Shown here piece after piece: positions 49,473 to 59,181 of a DNA stretch of 64,000 nucleotides. Numbering within the stretch: position 1 is the first letter of the stretch; each line of letters begins with the position of its first letter. Below the pieces are notes generated by a model. It was given only the letters and a program-made list of their open reading frames with translations, ran no database searches and had not been told where the DNA came from. Origin of the DNA: Candidatus Woesearchaeota archaeon (GTDB lineage: Archaea; Nanobdellota; Nanobdellia; Woesearchaeales; JABGUJ01); assembly GCA_018646625.1 (NCBI GenBank), contig JABGUJ010000002.1:36843-100842 (forward strand), written 5' to 3'. A program made the position numbers and the translations under genes.

Positions 49473-50828
49473 ATGAAAGTAATTAAGATAGATACTGATC
49501 CATTCTTGAACAAAGATGTAAAGAAAGTTAGATTTGAGAGTGATGACTTTCCTAAAGTTCAGTTGTTTAATTCTAACGATGTTGCCTGTGGCAACCCCAG
49601 TTCTAATGTTGCGATTGCATTCGCATATACTTGGGAAGATGATATGCCTCCTGAAGAAGTAATGGACTTTTTTCAAAAGATTTCAGTTTATACCTCCATG
49701 ACTGGCTATTGGAGAACAACCAATGGAGGTAAGTATGTTTTTGCAAATCTTCTTGCAAATCCTAATGTTAACAAGTTGTTAGTTTTAGTATTTGGAAAAA
49801 GAGATAATGGTCACTTGCTCGTTGACTCATTAAAGAATCTCTGGGAAAACGGAGTTAATGAACGAGGAATTATCAATAATTGTAAAGCACCAAATCCTAA
49901 GTTTGAACAAGTTCCTAATGATGCATTAGAGCGCGTCACTCAACAATCAGATTTACTTATTGTACGCGATATAAATAATGAGTTTGAAGAAATTGAGAAA
50001 CTAGTAAAATCATTAATACAAGAACCTAAGAATGCTATTGATGTGGCTGATTTTCCCAAGTTAGAATTTATATCTAAGCTAATCAAAAATAATAAACTAT
50101 ATGACGACGGTGCAAGGTTCGAAGAACCATACTATCTAGACTTGATTGCATCTGCAAAAAATGTTAGATATGAGGAAAAAAGTCTTAATGAATCTATAGG
50201 TAGATCTATACAGTGTCAGAATTTAGCAGATGCTTTTGAGCAAGTGGCTGCATTTGTTTTTCAGAATGGTAGTTCTATTATTGATCAAAGAAAAATTATC
50301 AACTTAGAATGTAGGAGTTTAACAGTAACGATTATGAATCCATTAGATAAGATTCCTGAAGGTTTTTCTAAAGAATATTTGGACAAATACTGTGACGAGT
50401 TTATGAATGGCAAAGGAGAAAAACTAAATGACTTTGCATATACATACCATGATAGAATTTTTAAGAGATGGGGTAATCAAATAGAACGTGCAATAGAAAA
50501 AATAAAAGAAGATAATTCTACAAGGCGTATGTTGATTTCACTCTGGTCTCCTGAAGAAGATATTTACAATTCTAGTGCTCCGTGTTTGGATTTCATCTGG
50601 ATTGTTATTAGAAATAAGACTCTTGAGATGCATGTTGTATTCAGAAGTCATCATCTTGGAACTATTACTGAAGAAGGCAAGCTAATGACTGGGGAAGGAG
50701 CATTTGTACCTAATTTGTTTGCTTTAAGCACTCTTCAGAACTATATAGCGGAAAAATTAAGCATTAAGAGCGGTCCTTTCGTATTAACAGATTTCTCAGG
50801 CCACTTGTATGTTAATAAAAGCTCTTAA
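49473..50828 (+). CDS. archaeal-type thymidylate synthase with N-terminal DUF4346-like domain
   Basis: A 451-residue protein. The N-terminal part (about 1-210) has the look of the DUF4346 domain found in methanogen-type thymidylate synthases. The C-terminal part is a divergent ThyA fold: RRMLISLWSPEED, then SAPCLDFIWIVIRNK with catalytic Cys371, MHVVFRSHHLGT, and a late FVLTDFSGHLYVN. Methanogen relatives are thought to use a tetrahydromethanopterin-type cofactor. A bacterial-type ThyA lies 65 nt downstream. Why both are kept is open. Confidence 0.8.
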   Translation: MKVIKIDTDPFLNKDVKKVRFESDDFPKVQLFNSNDVACGNPSSNVAIAFAYTWEDDMPPEEVMDFFQKISVYTSMTGYWRTTNGGKYVFANLLANPNVNKLLVLVFGKRDNGHLLVDSLKNLWENGVNERGIINNCKAPNPKFEQVPNDALERVTQQSDLLIVRDINNEFEEIEKLVKSLIQEPKNAIDVADFPKLEFISKLIKNNKLYDDGARFEEPYYLDLIASAKNVRYEEKSLNESIGRSIQCQNLADAFEQVAAFVFQNGSSIIDQRKIINLECRSLTVTIMNPLDKIPEGFSKEYLDKYCDEFMNGKGEKLNDFAYTYHDRIFKRWGNQIERAIEKIKEDNSTRRMLISLWSPEEDIYNSSAPCLDFIWIVIRNKTLEMHVVFRSHHLGTITEEGKLMTGEGAFVPNLFALSTLQNYIAEKLSIKSGPFVLTDFSGHLYVNKSS

Positions 50829-50893
50829 GGCCCCATAGTAGCGAAAACTATAAAAATAAGCCGTTGTACTGCCTTATAAAGGGGGGTTGATTG

Positions 50894-51760
50894 ATGAAAG
50901 CATATCTCGATATTGTTAATAAAATTCTAACCGAAGGTATTGAAAAGGAAAATCGAACAGGTGTAAATACTATCGCCATTGCAGGGGCAATGTTTGAACA
51001 TGACATGAGTGAAGGATTTCCACTTCTTACTACAAAAACAGTTCCATTTAGATTAATTGCTTCTGAATTAGAATTTTTCATTAAAGGAATTACTGATAAG
51101 CACTGGTTAAAGGAAAGAAAGAATCATATTTGGGATGAATGGTGTTCACCTGATAAAGTTCCTTACGGTCATGATGAAGAAACAAAAAAGAAGATGGCTG
51201 ATGAACGAGATCTTGGTCCAATATATGGTTGGCAATGGAGAAACTTTGGTGCTAAGTATACTACATTCGACAAAGAGAATGAAGGGCAAGGTGTTGATCA
51301 ACTAAAACGAGTTGTTGAAATGCTTAAAACAAATCCCACTGATAGAAGAATGATTGTTAGTGCATGGAATCCTGTAGATCTGAAAAGAATGGCTTTACCT
51401 GCATGTCATTATGGTTTTCAAGTTACTGTTATAGGGGATAAACTGAATCTTCTATGGAATCAAAGATCTATCGACGTTGCTCTAGGGTTGCCGTTTAATA
51501 TTGCGAGTTATGCATTGTTGTTACATTTACTTGCAAAAGAAGCAGGATTAAAAGAAGGTAAGCTTGTTGGTTTCTTAGCTGATACTCATGTGTATGTAAA
51601 TCATGTTGAAGGACTAAAGGAACAATTAGAAAGAAGTCCTATGAAGCTTGCTAAACTAACTACAAATGACTTTAAATCTATATTTGATTGGAAGTATGAA
51701 GATTCTAAAGTGGAAGACTATGAACATCATCCTAGAATTAAGTTTGATGTAGCAGTATGA
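50894..51760 (+). CDS. thyA: thymidylate synthase (bacterial ThyA type)
   Basis: A 288-residue protein with the ThyA signature set: RTGVNT, LGPIYGWQWRNFGA, RRMIVSAWNP, LPACHYGFQ with nucleophile Cys171, WNQRSIDVALGLPFNIASYA and THVYVNHVEGL. It methylates dUMP to dTMP using methylene-tetrahydrofolate, giving dihydrofolate. The start is ATG 50894 after GGGGGG; a TTG lies immediately before. It is followed by DHFR 11 nt later and GlyA, a complete thymidylate cycle. Confidence 0.95.
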   Translation: MKAYLDIVNKILTEGIEKENRTGVNTIAIAGAMFEHDMSEGFPLLTTKTVPFRLIASELEFFIKGITDKHWLKERKNHIWDEWCSPDKVPYGHDEETKKKMADERDLGPIYGWQWRNFGAKYTTFDKENEGQGVDQLKRVVEMLKTNPTDRRMIVSAWNPVDLKRMALPACHYGFQVTVIGDKLNLLWNQRSIDVALGLPFNIASYALLLHLLAKEAGLKEGKLVGFLADTHVYVNHVEGLKEQLERSPMKLAKLTTNDFKSIFDWKYEDSKVEDYEHHPRIKFDVAV

Positions 51761-51771
51761 GGTGATTAACT

Positions 51772-52251
51772 ATGGCAGAGATTATAATTATTGCAGCAAT
51801 TGCAAAAAATAATGTGATAGGGAAAGATAATGATATTCCTTGGAGAATAAAAGAAGATTTTCAACACTTTAAAGATTTAACAATGGGTTGTCCGTGTATC
51901 ATGGGGGATAGAACTTTTGAATCTCTACCCGATAATGCTCGTCCTCTACCTGGTAGAGAAAATGTTGTTTTAACTTTCAAAGAAGACTATCATCCTGAAG
52001 GAACTACAGTCTTTAATTCATTTGAAGCGGCTTTAGAGCATGTTAAAGATAAAGATAAAGCATACATAACAGGTGGTGCAACAATCTATAAAATCGGATT
52101 GCCACATGCAGATAAGCTCGAGTTAACTAGAGTGCATAAAGAATATGAGGGCGATACTTTTTTCCCGGAAGTTAATTATGACGAATGGGAATTAATTAAC
52201 ACAGAAGATCATGGAGAATATTCATTTGAAACTTACACTAGAAAGAGGTAG
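51772..52251 (+). CDS. folA: dihydrofolate reductase
   Basis: A 159-residue protein with the DHFR signature: [22 protein letters not shown] (about 9-30, Trp-Arg, Asp27-like acid in KEDFQHF), [18 protein letters not shown], and TGGATIY for NADPH binding. It recycles the dihydrofolate made by ThyA. It sits between thyA and glyA with 11-nt and 5-nt gaps, a ribosome site AGGTGA precedes it. Confidence 0.95.
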   Translation: MAEIIIIAAIAKNNVIGKDNDIPWRIKEDFQHFKDLTMGCPCIMGDRTFESLPDNARPLPGRENVVLTFKEDYHPEGTTVFNSFEAALEHVKDKDKAYITGGATIYKIGLPHADKLELTRVHKEYEGDTFFPEVNYDEWELINTEDHGEYSFETYTRKR

Positions 52252-52256
52252 ATAAG

Positions 52257-53546
52257 ATGTATGATAAACTTAAAGAGGCAGATCCTGAAACATATGGTAT
52301 TATTTCTAAGGAATTAGAAAGACAACAAAATGGTTTAGAGATGATTCCCTCTGAAAGTTTCGCATCTTTACCAGTTCTAGAAGCACTAGGTTCAATAATG
52401 AACAATAAATATTCTGAAGGTTATCCAAAAAAAAGATATTATGGTGGTAATGAGTTTATCGACGAAGCTGAGATTCTTGCGATTGAAAGAGCAAAGAAAC
52501 TATTTGGTGCAGAACATGCTAATGTTCAACCATATTCAGGTAGTCCTGCCAATCTTGAGGCGTACTTTGCTTTATTGAAACCAGGCGATACTGTCATGGG
52601 GATGAATTTAACTCATGGTGGACATTTAACTCACGGCCATAAAGTCAACTTTACAGGTAAAACTTACAATTTCGTACAATATGGCGTTGATGAAAAAACC
52701 GAGATGTTAGATATGGATGCAGTTCGTAAAATGGCAAAAGAATGTAATCCTAAGATGATCGTCTCAGGTTTCACTGCCTATCCTCGTTCAATCGACTTCA
52801 AACAATTTCATGAGATTGCTGAAGAAGTTGGCGCATATTCTATGGCAGATATAAGTCACATTGCCGGTTTAATTGCTGGTGGCGCACACCCATCACCATT
52901 TCCTTTTTTTGATCTTGTCACTACAACAACTCATAAAACATTATGTGGCCCTAGAGGTGCAATCATTATGAGTAAGATTGAAGATAGACTGAAAGAAAAA
53001 TATCATCCTAACAGTAAACTTACTTTAGCAAGAAGAATAGACAGAGCGGTTTTCCCAGGAATGCAAGGCGGTCCACACAATCATCAGATTGCTGCCAAAG
53101 CCGTTGCATTTGGTTTAGCTCTTAAACCAGAATTCAAAGACTGGGCTGCCCAAGTTGTTAAGAACTCAAAGTCACTTGCAGATTCATTGATGAATCAAGG
53201 TATTAGATTGGTAAGTGGCGGAACTGATAATCATTTAATTCTAGCAGATTTAACTTCCATTAATGTAACAGGACAAGAAGCAGAAACTGCATTAGATGAA
53301 GTTGGAATAACAGTTAACAAAAACACAATTCCTTTTGAAAAACGTTCTCCTTTTGATCCAAGCGGAATAAGAATGGGAACTCCTGCATTAACCAATAGAG
53401 GTTTTACTGCGTCAGATATGACTCAAGTAGGGGAATTAATGGCTAAGACTGTGAAGAATGTGGGTAATAAGGATGTTCTTGAAGATGTTAAAAAGCAGGT
53501 TTTAGAGCTCGCAGGACGACATCCTCTTTATAGTGGACTTAATTAG
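52257..53546 (+). CDS. glyA: serine hydroxymethyltransferase
   Basis: A 429-residue PLP enzyme with the family marks: [54 protein letters not shown], the PLP lysine in [13 protein letters not shown] (Lys227) and FPGMQGGPH. It converts serine and tetrahydrofolate to glycine and methylene-tetrahydrofolate, the ThyA carbon donor. Last gene of the thyA-folA-glyA operon. Normal length. Confidence 0.95.
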   Translation: MYDKLKEADPETYGIISKELERQQNGLEMIPSESFASLPVLEALGSIMNNKYSEGYPKKRYYGGNEFIDEAEILAIERAKKLFGAEHANVQPYSGSPANLEAYFALLKPGDTVMGMNLTHGGHLTHGHKVNFTGKTYNFVQYGVDEKTEMLDMDAVRKMAKECNPKMIVSGFTAYPRSIDFKQFHEIAEEVGAYSMADISHIAGLIAGGAHPSPFPFFDLVTTTTHKTLCGPRGAIIMSKIEDRLKEKYHPNSKLTLARRIDRAVFPGMQGGPHNHQIAAKAVAFGLALKPEFKDWAAQVVKNSKSLADSLMNQGIRLVSGGTDNHLILADLTSINVTGQEAETALDEVGITVNKNTIPFEKRSPFDPSGIRMGTPALTNRGFTASDMTQVGELMAKTVKNVGNKDVLEDVKKQVLELAGRHPLYSGLN

Positions 53547-53578
53547 TCACCACTCCCCAGAGACTCAGTTTCGAAAGA

Positions 53579-53587
53579 TTTATATTT
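53579..53587 (+). promoter_or_regulatory. TATA box of the kinase-like gene
   Basis: TTTATATTT lies 22-30 nt before the ATG at 53609, after the glyA operon. Confidence 0.5.
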
Positions 53588-53608
53588 GGATTATGAAATA
53601 AGCATCAT

Positions 53609-54442
53609 ATGATTTCTGAAACAGTTCTAACAACCTTTGGAGAAGGAAGCTTAGATTCTAGACTAGTAGATGAGAATGGACGATTGTTATTTTCGAAGTG
53701 CTCCAGACCTAGATTGGCTCTTCGATCTGCATTTATCAATCTTAATTATGCATGGCCATTACAACTTGGAATTCCATTAGAATCTGCCATCGATTATTCT
53801 GCAAATCACACAGATCGCATTAAAAAAGAAGTAAAAACACTAAGATTATGGGAACAAGAAGACATTTTGGCATCTAGGGTACATAGAGCAGGAGGTAACT
53901 TTGTTACTGTCCACTACATCCCAGATACGGTTTCATGTAAAAGAGCCTTAGATGTTAATTTGAATCCAGATATATTCGAAAGACTGATGGATAGATATAC
54001 CCAGATAAGAGATGTTGCAAAAAGAAAAAGAAACTCCGATTATCTACATTCAGATCCAACACTAGTAAACTTTCTATATGATTATGAAAGAGATCTAGTC
54101 GTAGCAATTGATCCAGGAACTGTATTAAATCCATCGATGGATTTTGACACATTAGATGCACACATTCTTGCCAGAACTCTAAGAGATGTTGCCAATATAG
54201 AACAACCTGAAGAAGATATTGCAAGATATGTCAGAATGTTTAAAGAACAAATGAGTGAAGAAGATGTTGCAAGAGTTACATCAATACCTCATGTGATTCC
54301 AGAAGTAATCCAAACTTATTTTGAAATAAGAGATCTGGCCGTAGCAGCAATCAAGGGTAGAAAATTTGTTGACACATTAGCGCCTCTCAAAACTTATTGT
54401 GCCAGATACCACGCATTCATAGAAGATATTTTACTAGAATAA
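53609..54442 (+). CDS. Bud32/APH-like kinase-fold protein
   Basis: A 277-residue soluble protein. The centre reads YLHSDPTLVNFLYD (H147-x-D149-x4-N154) and, after a strand, VVAIDPG (D168). This matches the catalytic loop and metal-binding Asp of Bud32, RIO and APH-type kinases (HGDxxxxN...IDFG), with Gly replaced by Ser and DFG by DPG. A helix with RIKKEVKTLRLW (71-82) could be the C-helix. No ATP-binding Gly-loop is clear in the short N-lobe. It stands alone, tail to tail with folC. Confidence 0.6.
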   Translation: MISETVLTTFGEGSLDSRLVDENGRLLFSKCSRPRLALRSAFINLNYAWPLQLGIPLESAIDYSANHTDRIKKEVKTLRLWEQEDILASRVHRAGGNFVTVHYIPDTVSCKRALDVNLNPDIFERLMDRYTQIRDVAKRKRNSDYLHSDPTLVNFLYDYERDLVVAIDPGTVLNPSMDFDTLDAHILARTLRDVANIEQPEEDIARYVRMFKEQMSEEDVARVTSIPHVIPEVIQTYFEIRDLAVAAIKGRKFVDTLAPLKTYCARYHAFIEDILLE

Positions 54443-55609
54443 TCACATAGCAACACGCATAACGTTTTCTTCTTTTTGATATATTTCTTTAATATTACCA
54501 ACAAGATACAGAGAACCAGTAACTAAAATCAAATCTCCCTTAGTTGCAATTTGTTTTGCACGTTCAAAGGCTTTAGTTGGGTCTTGAATTTTTTCACAAT
54601 CTAAATTTACTTCAGATATATCTAATGATCTGGAAACTTTTGCTTGAGTAAATACCACTTTATGCTTAGGCATTAATTCTAACATTGCTTTGTAATCTTT
54701 GTGCTCCGTTACACCAAATACTAATATTAAATTATTATAATCTAGTGTAGAGATGTACTGCGACAATGCTTTAATTGCAGCTTCGTTATGCGCACCATCA
54801 AGAATTACGTTGTCCTCGATATACTCAACTCTGCCTGGCCAAGATGCATTAATTAATCCTGCTTTTATATTTTCTTCGGAAACTCCCAGCAGTTCTGCGA
54901 CTTTAACTACAATGCCTGCATTATCTCTTTGAAAATCACCTTTTAATGCTAAAGGTAGATTGCAAGTCTCAGAAATCTCTAGTTTCGCGTGTTTTTCTTC
55001 CGCATAAGATTTAATTATAGGCAAAACTTGCCAATTACTTTTAGTTGTAACAACAATAGAATTATCTTTTATGATGCCACACTTATCTCGTGCAATAGTT
55101 TCCACATCATTTCCTAATATGTGTGTATGATCCAGTGCGATATTAGTTATGGCTGATATTTTTGATTCAACAATATTGGTGGCGTCATGTGTCCCGCCCA
55201 ATCCAACCTCTAACACAACATAATCAACTTTCATTCGTTTAAAATAAAGGAATGCAACTAATGTTATAAATTCAAAGAATGTTAATTCTAGATCTTTCTC
55301 AAATATATCATTACAAATTTCAACTAAAGTTATCTTGTCAATCTTGTCACTATCAACTTGAATTCGTTCTCTGAAATCAACTAAGTGAGGAGATGTAAAC
55401 ATACCTACCTTATAACCCGCAGTTAGTAAAATAGAATTCAACATAGAAGCAGCAGAACCCTTACCATTAGTACCAGTTATATGAATAAAACGAAGATCAT
55501 TATGTGGATTATCAAAAGCTTCAAGAGCTTTCTTCATAGGTTCTAGTCCTAATTTTATTCCAAAACGTCTTAATTCATAGATATAATTGAGCATCTCGTT
55601 ATAGTTCAT
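54443..55609 (-). CDS. folC: folylpolyglutamate/dihydrofolate synthase
   Basis: A 388-residue Mur-ligase relative with the FolC P-loop HITGTNGKGSAASML (42-56), SPHLVDFRERIQ, an ALDHTHILG segment, DKCGIIK and a C-terminal ILDGAHNEAA and LVTGSLYLVG. It adds glutamates to folate, keeping it in the cell; this suits the folate-dependent ThyA cycle next door. Slightly shorter than bacterial FolC. Confidence 0.92.
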   Translation of the reverse strand: MNYNEMLNYIYELRRFGIKLGLEPMKKALEAFDNPHNDLRFIHITGTNGKGSAASMLNSILLTAGYKVGMFTSPHLVDFRERIQVDSDKIDKITLVEICNDIFEKDLELTFFEFITLVAFLYFKRMKVDYVVLEVGLGGTHDATNIVESKISAITNIALDHTHILGNDVETIARDKCGIIKDNSIVVTTKSNWQVLPIIKSYAEEKHAKLEISETCNLPLALKGDFQRDNAGIVVKVAELLGVSEENIKAGLINASWPGRVEYIEDNVILDGAHNEAAIKALSQYISTLDYNNLILVFGVTEHKDYKAMLELMPKHKVVFTQAKVSRSLDISEVNLDCEKIQDPTKAFERAKQIATKGDLILVTGSLYLVGNIKEIYQKEENVMRVAM

Positions 55610-55676
55610 GAATTTGGATTTCTCGAACTAATATTTAAAGATAGTTGAAGAAAGATATATAAAGGAATTAAGTTGA

Positions 55677-56369
55677 ATGTCTAGCATGATTAAAAGGGGT
55701 AAATTAATAGTAATTTGTGGTACTGATGGTTCTGGAAAAGGAACTCAAACTAATATTCTTGTTGAACGTATGCGTAAAGAAGGCGTTCCAGTTGAGACAA
55801 TAGACTTCCCTCAATACGGAGAGAAGAGTGCAGCTTTAGTTGAAGAGTATCTTAATGGTAAGTACGGAGATGCTAAAGAGGTAGGTCCACGTAGAGCTTC
55901 AATATTTTATGCTTGCGACAGATATGCTGCAAGTTTCAAGATGAAAAAATGGCTTGAAGAGGGCAAAACTATCGTGTGTAATAGATATGTTTCAGCAAAC
56001 CAAGGTCATCAAGCCGGAAAAATAAAAGATCTTGCAGAGAGAGATCAGTATTTAGAGTGGTTAGATGAATTGGAATTCGGAATATTTAGAATACCTCGAC
56101 CAGATGTTAATATTCTATTGTACATGCCTAGCGCAGTTGGGCAGAAATTAGTTGATAAAAAAGGACATAGAGATTATGTTGGTGGGGAGAAAAGAGATAT
56201 TCACGAAGCTGATTTGCAACATCTAAAGGACGCAGAAGAAGCATACGCTTATGTTGCTAAAAAATATGATTGGGCGAGAATTGATTGCAATGAAGGAGAC
56301 GATCCTTTACCAATAGATACAATCCACGAACTTGTTTGGAATAAAGTTAAAACAATAATAGAAGAATAA
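55677..56369 (+). CDS. tmk: thymidylate kinase
   Basis: A 230-residue P-loop kinase with Walker A VICGTDGSGKGTQT (about 12-25), DFPQYGEKSAALVEEYL, the DRY-like CDRYAASF, CNRYVSANQGHQ and a lid region with Lys/Arg. It phosphorylates dTMP to dTDP, the next step after thymidylate synthase. Longer than the bacterial enzyme, with an LGKYGDA-like insert. A TATA (GATATATAAAGG, 55654-55665) is close enough that the second ATG (55686) may be the used start. Confidence 0.9.
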   Translation: MSSMIKRGKLIVICGTDGSGKGTQTNILVERMRKEGVPVETIDFPQYGEKSAALVEEYLNGKYGDAKEVGPRRASIFYACDRYAASFKMKKWLEEGKTIVCNRYVSANQGHQAGKIKDLAERDQYLEWLDELEFGIFRIPRPDVNILLYMPSAVGQKLVDKKGHRDYVGGEKRDIHEADLQHLKDAEEAYAYVAKKYDWARIDCNEGDDPLPIDTIHELVWNKVKTIIEE

Positions 56370-57743
56370 TCATTTCTTTTTCTTGGCTTTTGTTGATTTC
56401 TTTTTAACCTTCTTTTTAGCAATCACTTTCTTTTTCTTTACGGATGTAACTGCAATCGTATTCTTAACTTCAAGTTTTACTTTCTTCTGTTTTTCATGAC
56501 TTAAAGATTCCACAACTGATGCCGCAAGGTTAGGTTCCTCAGTAGGTTTAGAACTCACAGTAGGTTCTGACGGAGGGGGTGCAGCAAAGAACTTAGCAAA
56601 TCTTGCGAATATTGAAGATAGCACCACACTATAAAGCATGAATGCCAATGCTAAATGTGAAATCTCAGTCATTCCTGGAATGTCGACATAAGATGCAAAT
56701 ACTACAACAATTACTGCTACTGCGACACCTTTTGTGTTGTTTAGAGCAGCAAATATCTTTTGTTTAATGGTATAAGTATTGCCCAGTCCAAATTGTAATG
56801 CAATGAATCTTATCACTAGAGCAATTCCAAATATCATGATAGATGTTTTAAAGAATTGCACAGTTAGCGGAATACTTATCAAATGTCCAATCAGTATAAA
56901 CACTAATATCTCAAGAAAATCTGAGAATATCGTCGAGAATTCTTGTATTAAACTTTTATCCCGCAGAACCATATTTCCAAAGAATAATCCGAGAGTTGTT
57001 ACGGCAAGCACACCATCACCACCCAAGTTTTCTGCAAGAACAAACGTGATTATTGCAGAAACAATCACAGCAATAGGAGAATACTCACTGGAATATAATC
57101 GTTTCAATATCTTGAAAATAACCAAACCTACCAACATTCCCGCACCAATTCCTGCTACGATCTTTGAGAGAAACGGGGCGATTTGTTGTGAGACCGAAAT
57201 AAACGATAACTGCTCAACTTCTAATATAAAATTAAGAATAATAAATGGGAAAATAACCACTAGTGGGGTATTGATTAAAGATTCAATTTTAAGAAAGTCT
57301 AGAACTTTAGATCTAATATCTTTTAATACGCTTAAAGTTACATCAGGTGCGGTACCTGACATTAGTGCGGCAAATAACAATGCCATTGATATCGATCTCA
57401 CGTAAAGAAAATACACAGTTAATGATAGAAATGCAAAATTTAGTAGAAGAAACCATACTGAGACTGAAATAACCGATGAAGACATAGAATCGAATTTCCT
57501 TAACTTGAATTGAGATGCAGAATCAAATACAATAACAATCAAAGCAAACATAGCAAATACTTCTATGAACAAAGGAGGGAATGCAATCACGGGCTCTCCA
57601 TTTATTGTGATATACTGAGACAATACACCAACTAAAATAAGAAGAAGCACGTTAGGAATCTTAATTTTACGACTAATGAATGTTACAATGAGTCCCACAA
57701 GAAGTACTACGCCAAAATATGTGAGAAATATTAACGATTCCAT
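56370..57743 (-). CDS. cation/proton antiporter, CPA2 (Kef/NhaA-like) family
   Basis: A 457-residue protein with about twelve membrane helices, including the core pair with GTAPDVTLSVL (family position of the ND/DD acids near 131-135) and NLGGDGVLAVTTLGLFFGN. The tail (about 395-457) is polar and ends in a Lys-rich stretch, so is probably cytosolic. It likely exchanges Na+ or K+ for H+. The gene is tail to tail with tmk, with no gap. Confidence 0.8.
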   Translation of the reverse strand: MESLIFLTYFGVVLLVGLIVTFISRKIKIPNVLLLILVGVLSQYITINGEPVIAFPPLFIEVFAMFALIVIVFDSASQFKLRKFDSMSSSVISVSVWFLLLNFAFLSLTVYFLYVRSISMALLFAALMSGTAPDVTLSVLKDIRSKVLDFLKIESLINTPLVVIFPFIILNFILEVEQLSFISVSQQIAPFLSKIVAGIGAGMLVGLVIFKILKRLYSSEYSPIAVIVSAIITFVLAENLGGDGVLAVTTLGLFFGNMVLRDKSLIQEFSTIFSDFLEILVFILIGHLISIPLTVQFFKTSIMIFGIALVIRFIALQFGLGNTYTIKQKIFAALNNTKGVAVAVIVVVFASYVDIPGMTEISHLALAFMLYSVVLSSIFARFAKFFAAPPPSEPTVSSKPTEEPNLAASVVESLSHEKQKKVKLEVKNTIAVTSVKKKKVIAKKKVKKKSTKAKKKK

Positions 57744-57834
57744 CCATACACCTCTTTTATGATATATTTGGATATTTGAGCTTTATTAAGCTTTTCCTCG
57801 GAATAACTGCTAATTGTGCCTAAACAAGCGCAAA

Positions 57835-57844
57835 CTATAAAAAA
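57835..57844 (+). promoter_or_regulatory. TATA box of the CCA-adding enzyme gene
   Basis: CTATAAAAAA lies 23-32 nt before ATG 57867, which decides that start over the upstream GTG at 57816. Confidence 0.5.
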
Positions 57845-57866
57845 GCAATTAAGAACGTCAGAGGGT

Positions 57867-59108
57867 ATGGATATCCTGAAATCGGTATTGGGGAGAATAA
57901 AGCCAGATAGGGTAGAAATTCTAAAGAAAGTGAGCTATGTAGTTGACTCCATAAATGATGAACTCAAACAATGGGATATTAATGCAGAATGTGTTCTGGG
58001 TGGATCTATTGCTAAAGATACCTTTCTAAAAGGCGATCACGATTGTGATTTATTTGTTAAATTCAATCTTGATTTCAAAGAGGAACCGATATCTGATGTA
58101 TTAGAGAATGTCCTGAGACGTATATTCAAAAAAGTAGAAAGAATTCACGGTTCAAGAGATTATTTTCAATTTAAATATAAGTTAATACAATATGAGATTG
58201 TTCCAGTCTTGGCATTAGATAAAATATCTCAACTCGTCAATACAACAGATGCTAGTCCAATGCATGTTGCATGGATTAAACAGTTCAAGAAAGGAGATCA
58301 AATAAGATTGGCTAAAGCGTTCTGTAAAGGAATAGGAGTTTACGGTGCAGAAAGTTATGTTAAAGGATTTTCAGGTCATGTATTAGATATTCTTACAGTA
58401 CATTATGGTTCATTCCTAAAATTATTGAAAGCAGCAAGCGAATGGGAAGATAAAGTAGTTGTTGATCATTACAATATATACAAAGGCAAAGCCTTGAATA
58501 AACTTAACGTATCTAAGATAGATTCTCCTTTAATCATCATAGATCCAATACAAAAAGAACGAAATGCCGCTGCAGCACTTGGTAATGAAAAGTTTAGATT
58601 GTTTAAAACAAATGCTAAACAGTTCTTAGCCAAACCTAATATAAAATATTTCAAAAAACCTACTTTTAGTATTAACAAGATTAAGAAACAAGTAGGATCC
58701 GATAACAAGCTTACGATTATTGAAGCAACACCGCTCAAGGGCAAAAAAGATGTTGTTGGAGCAAAATTATTAAAAGTTTATGAGCATTTATCTAAATATA
58801 TGAAAATTAATGAGTTTGATGTAATTGACAGTGGATGGAATTGGGATGCTAAGAACGACGTTGCAACATATTATGTTATAAATCCCTCAAAGATACTATC
58901 AAAAACTAGTATAAGAACTGGTCCTCCTACTAACTCGGGAAGTCATGCAGAGAAATTTAAAAAGATGCATACACGTATCGAAATAAATGATGGTAGACTT
59001 TATGCTACGGTGGATAGAGAGTTTAGAAAACCTGAGAAATTAGTTGCACACATGATTAAACAGAACTATATTAAAGAAAAAGTAAAAAGAATTAAGATAG
59101 TTAAATAG
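57867..59108 (+). CDS. cca: CCA tRNA nucleotidyltransferase, archaeal class I
   Basis: A 413-residue protein starting MDILKSVLGRIKPDR as archaeal Cca proteins do. The nucleotidyltransferase signature is GGSIAKDTFLKGDHDCDLFV (GS and the DxD), with the third carboxylate near YEIVPVL. It adds CCA to tRNA 3' ends without a template. The rest matches the family's tail domains (GFSGHVLDILTVHYGSF, IDPIQKERNAAAAL). Start at ATG 57867 by TATA spacing. Confidence 0.93.
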   Translation: MDILKSVLGRIKPDRVEILKKVSYVVDSINDELKQWDINAECVLGGSIAKDTFLKGDHDCDLFVKFNLDFKEEPISDVLENVLRRIFKKVERIHGSRDYFQFKYKLIQYEIVPVLALDKISQLVNTTDASPMHVAWIKQFKKGDQIRLAKAFCKGIGVYGAESYVKGFSGHVLDILTVHYGSFLKLLKAASEWEDKVVVDHYNIYKGKALNKLNVSKIDSPLIIIDPIQKERNAAAALGNEKFRLFKTNAKQFLAKPNIKYFKKPTFSINKIKKQVGSDNKLTIIEATPLKGKKDVVGAKLLKVYEHLSKYMKINEFDVIDSGWNWDAKNDVATYYVINPSKILSKTSIRTGPPTNSGSHAEKFKKMHTRIEINDGRLYATVDREFRKPEKLVAHMIKQNYIKEKVKRIKIVK

Positions 59109-59123
59109 TGTTATCAGATAACA
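59109..59123. promoter_or_regulatory. perfect 7-1-7 dyad next to a TATA box
   Basis: TGTTATC-A-GATAACA begins right after the cca stop and ends 6 nt before a TATA (TTTATAAAA, 59130-59138) that serves the downstream UDP-sugar operon. The place fits an operator that blocks BRE/TBP access; a terminator hairpin is an alternative, but no T-run follows. Confidence 0.5.
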
Positions 59124-59181
59124 CCTAGATTTATAAAATACAATAGACAACAAGTCACTATCAGTATATAAGGTGAGAAAT

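Noticed and set aside
4490..59123. Four intergenic dyads with 7-1-7 geometry (4496, 31508, 34732, 59109) as one regulon.
   Set aside because: Their sequences differ, and by rough estimate a few such dyads are expected by chance in AT-rich gaps.
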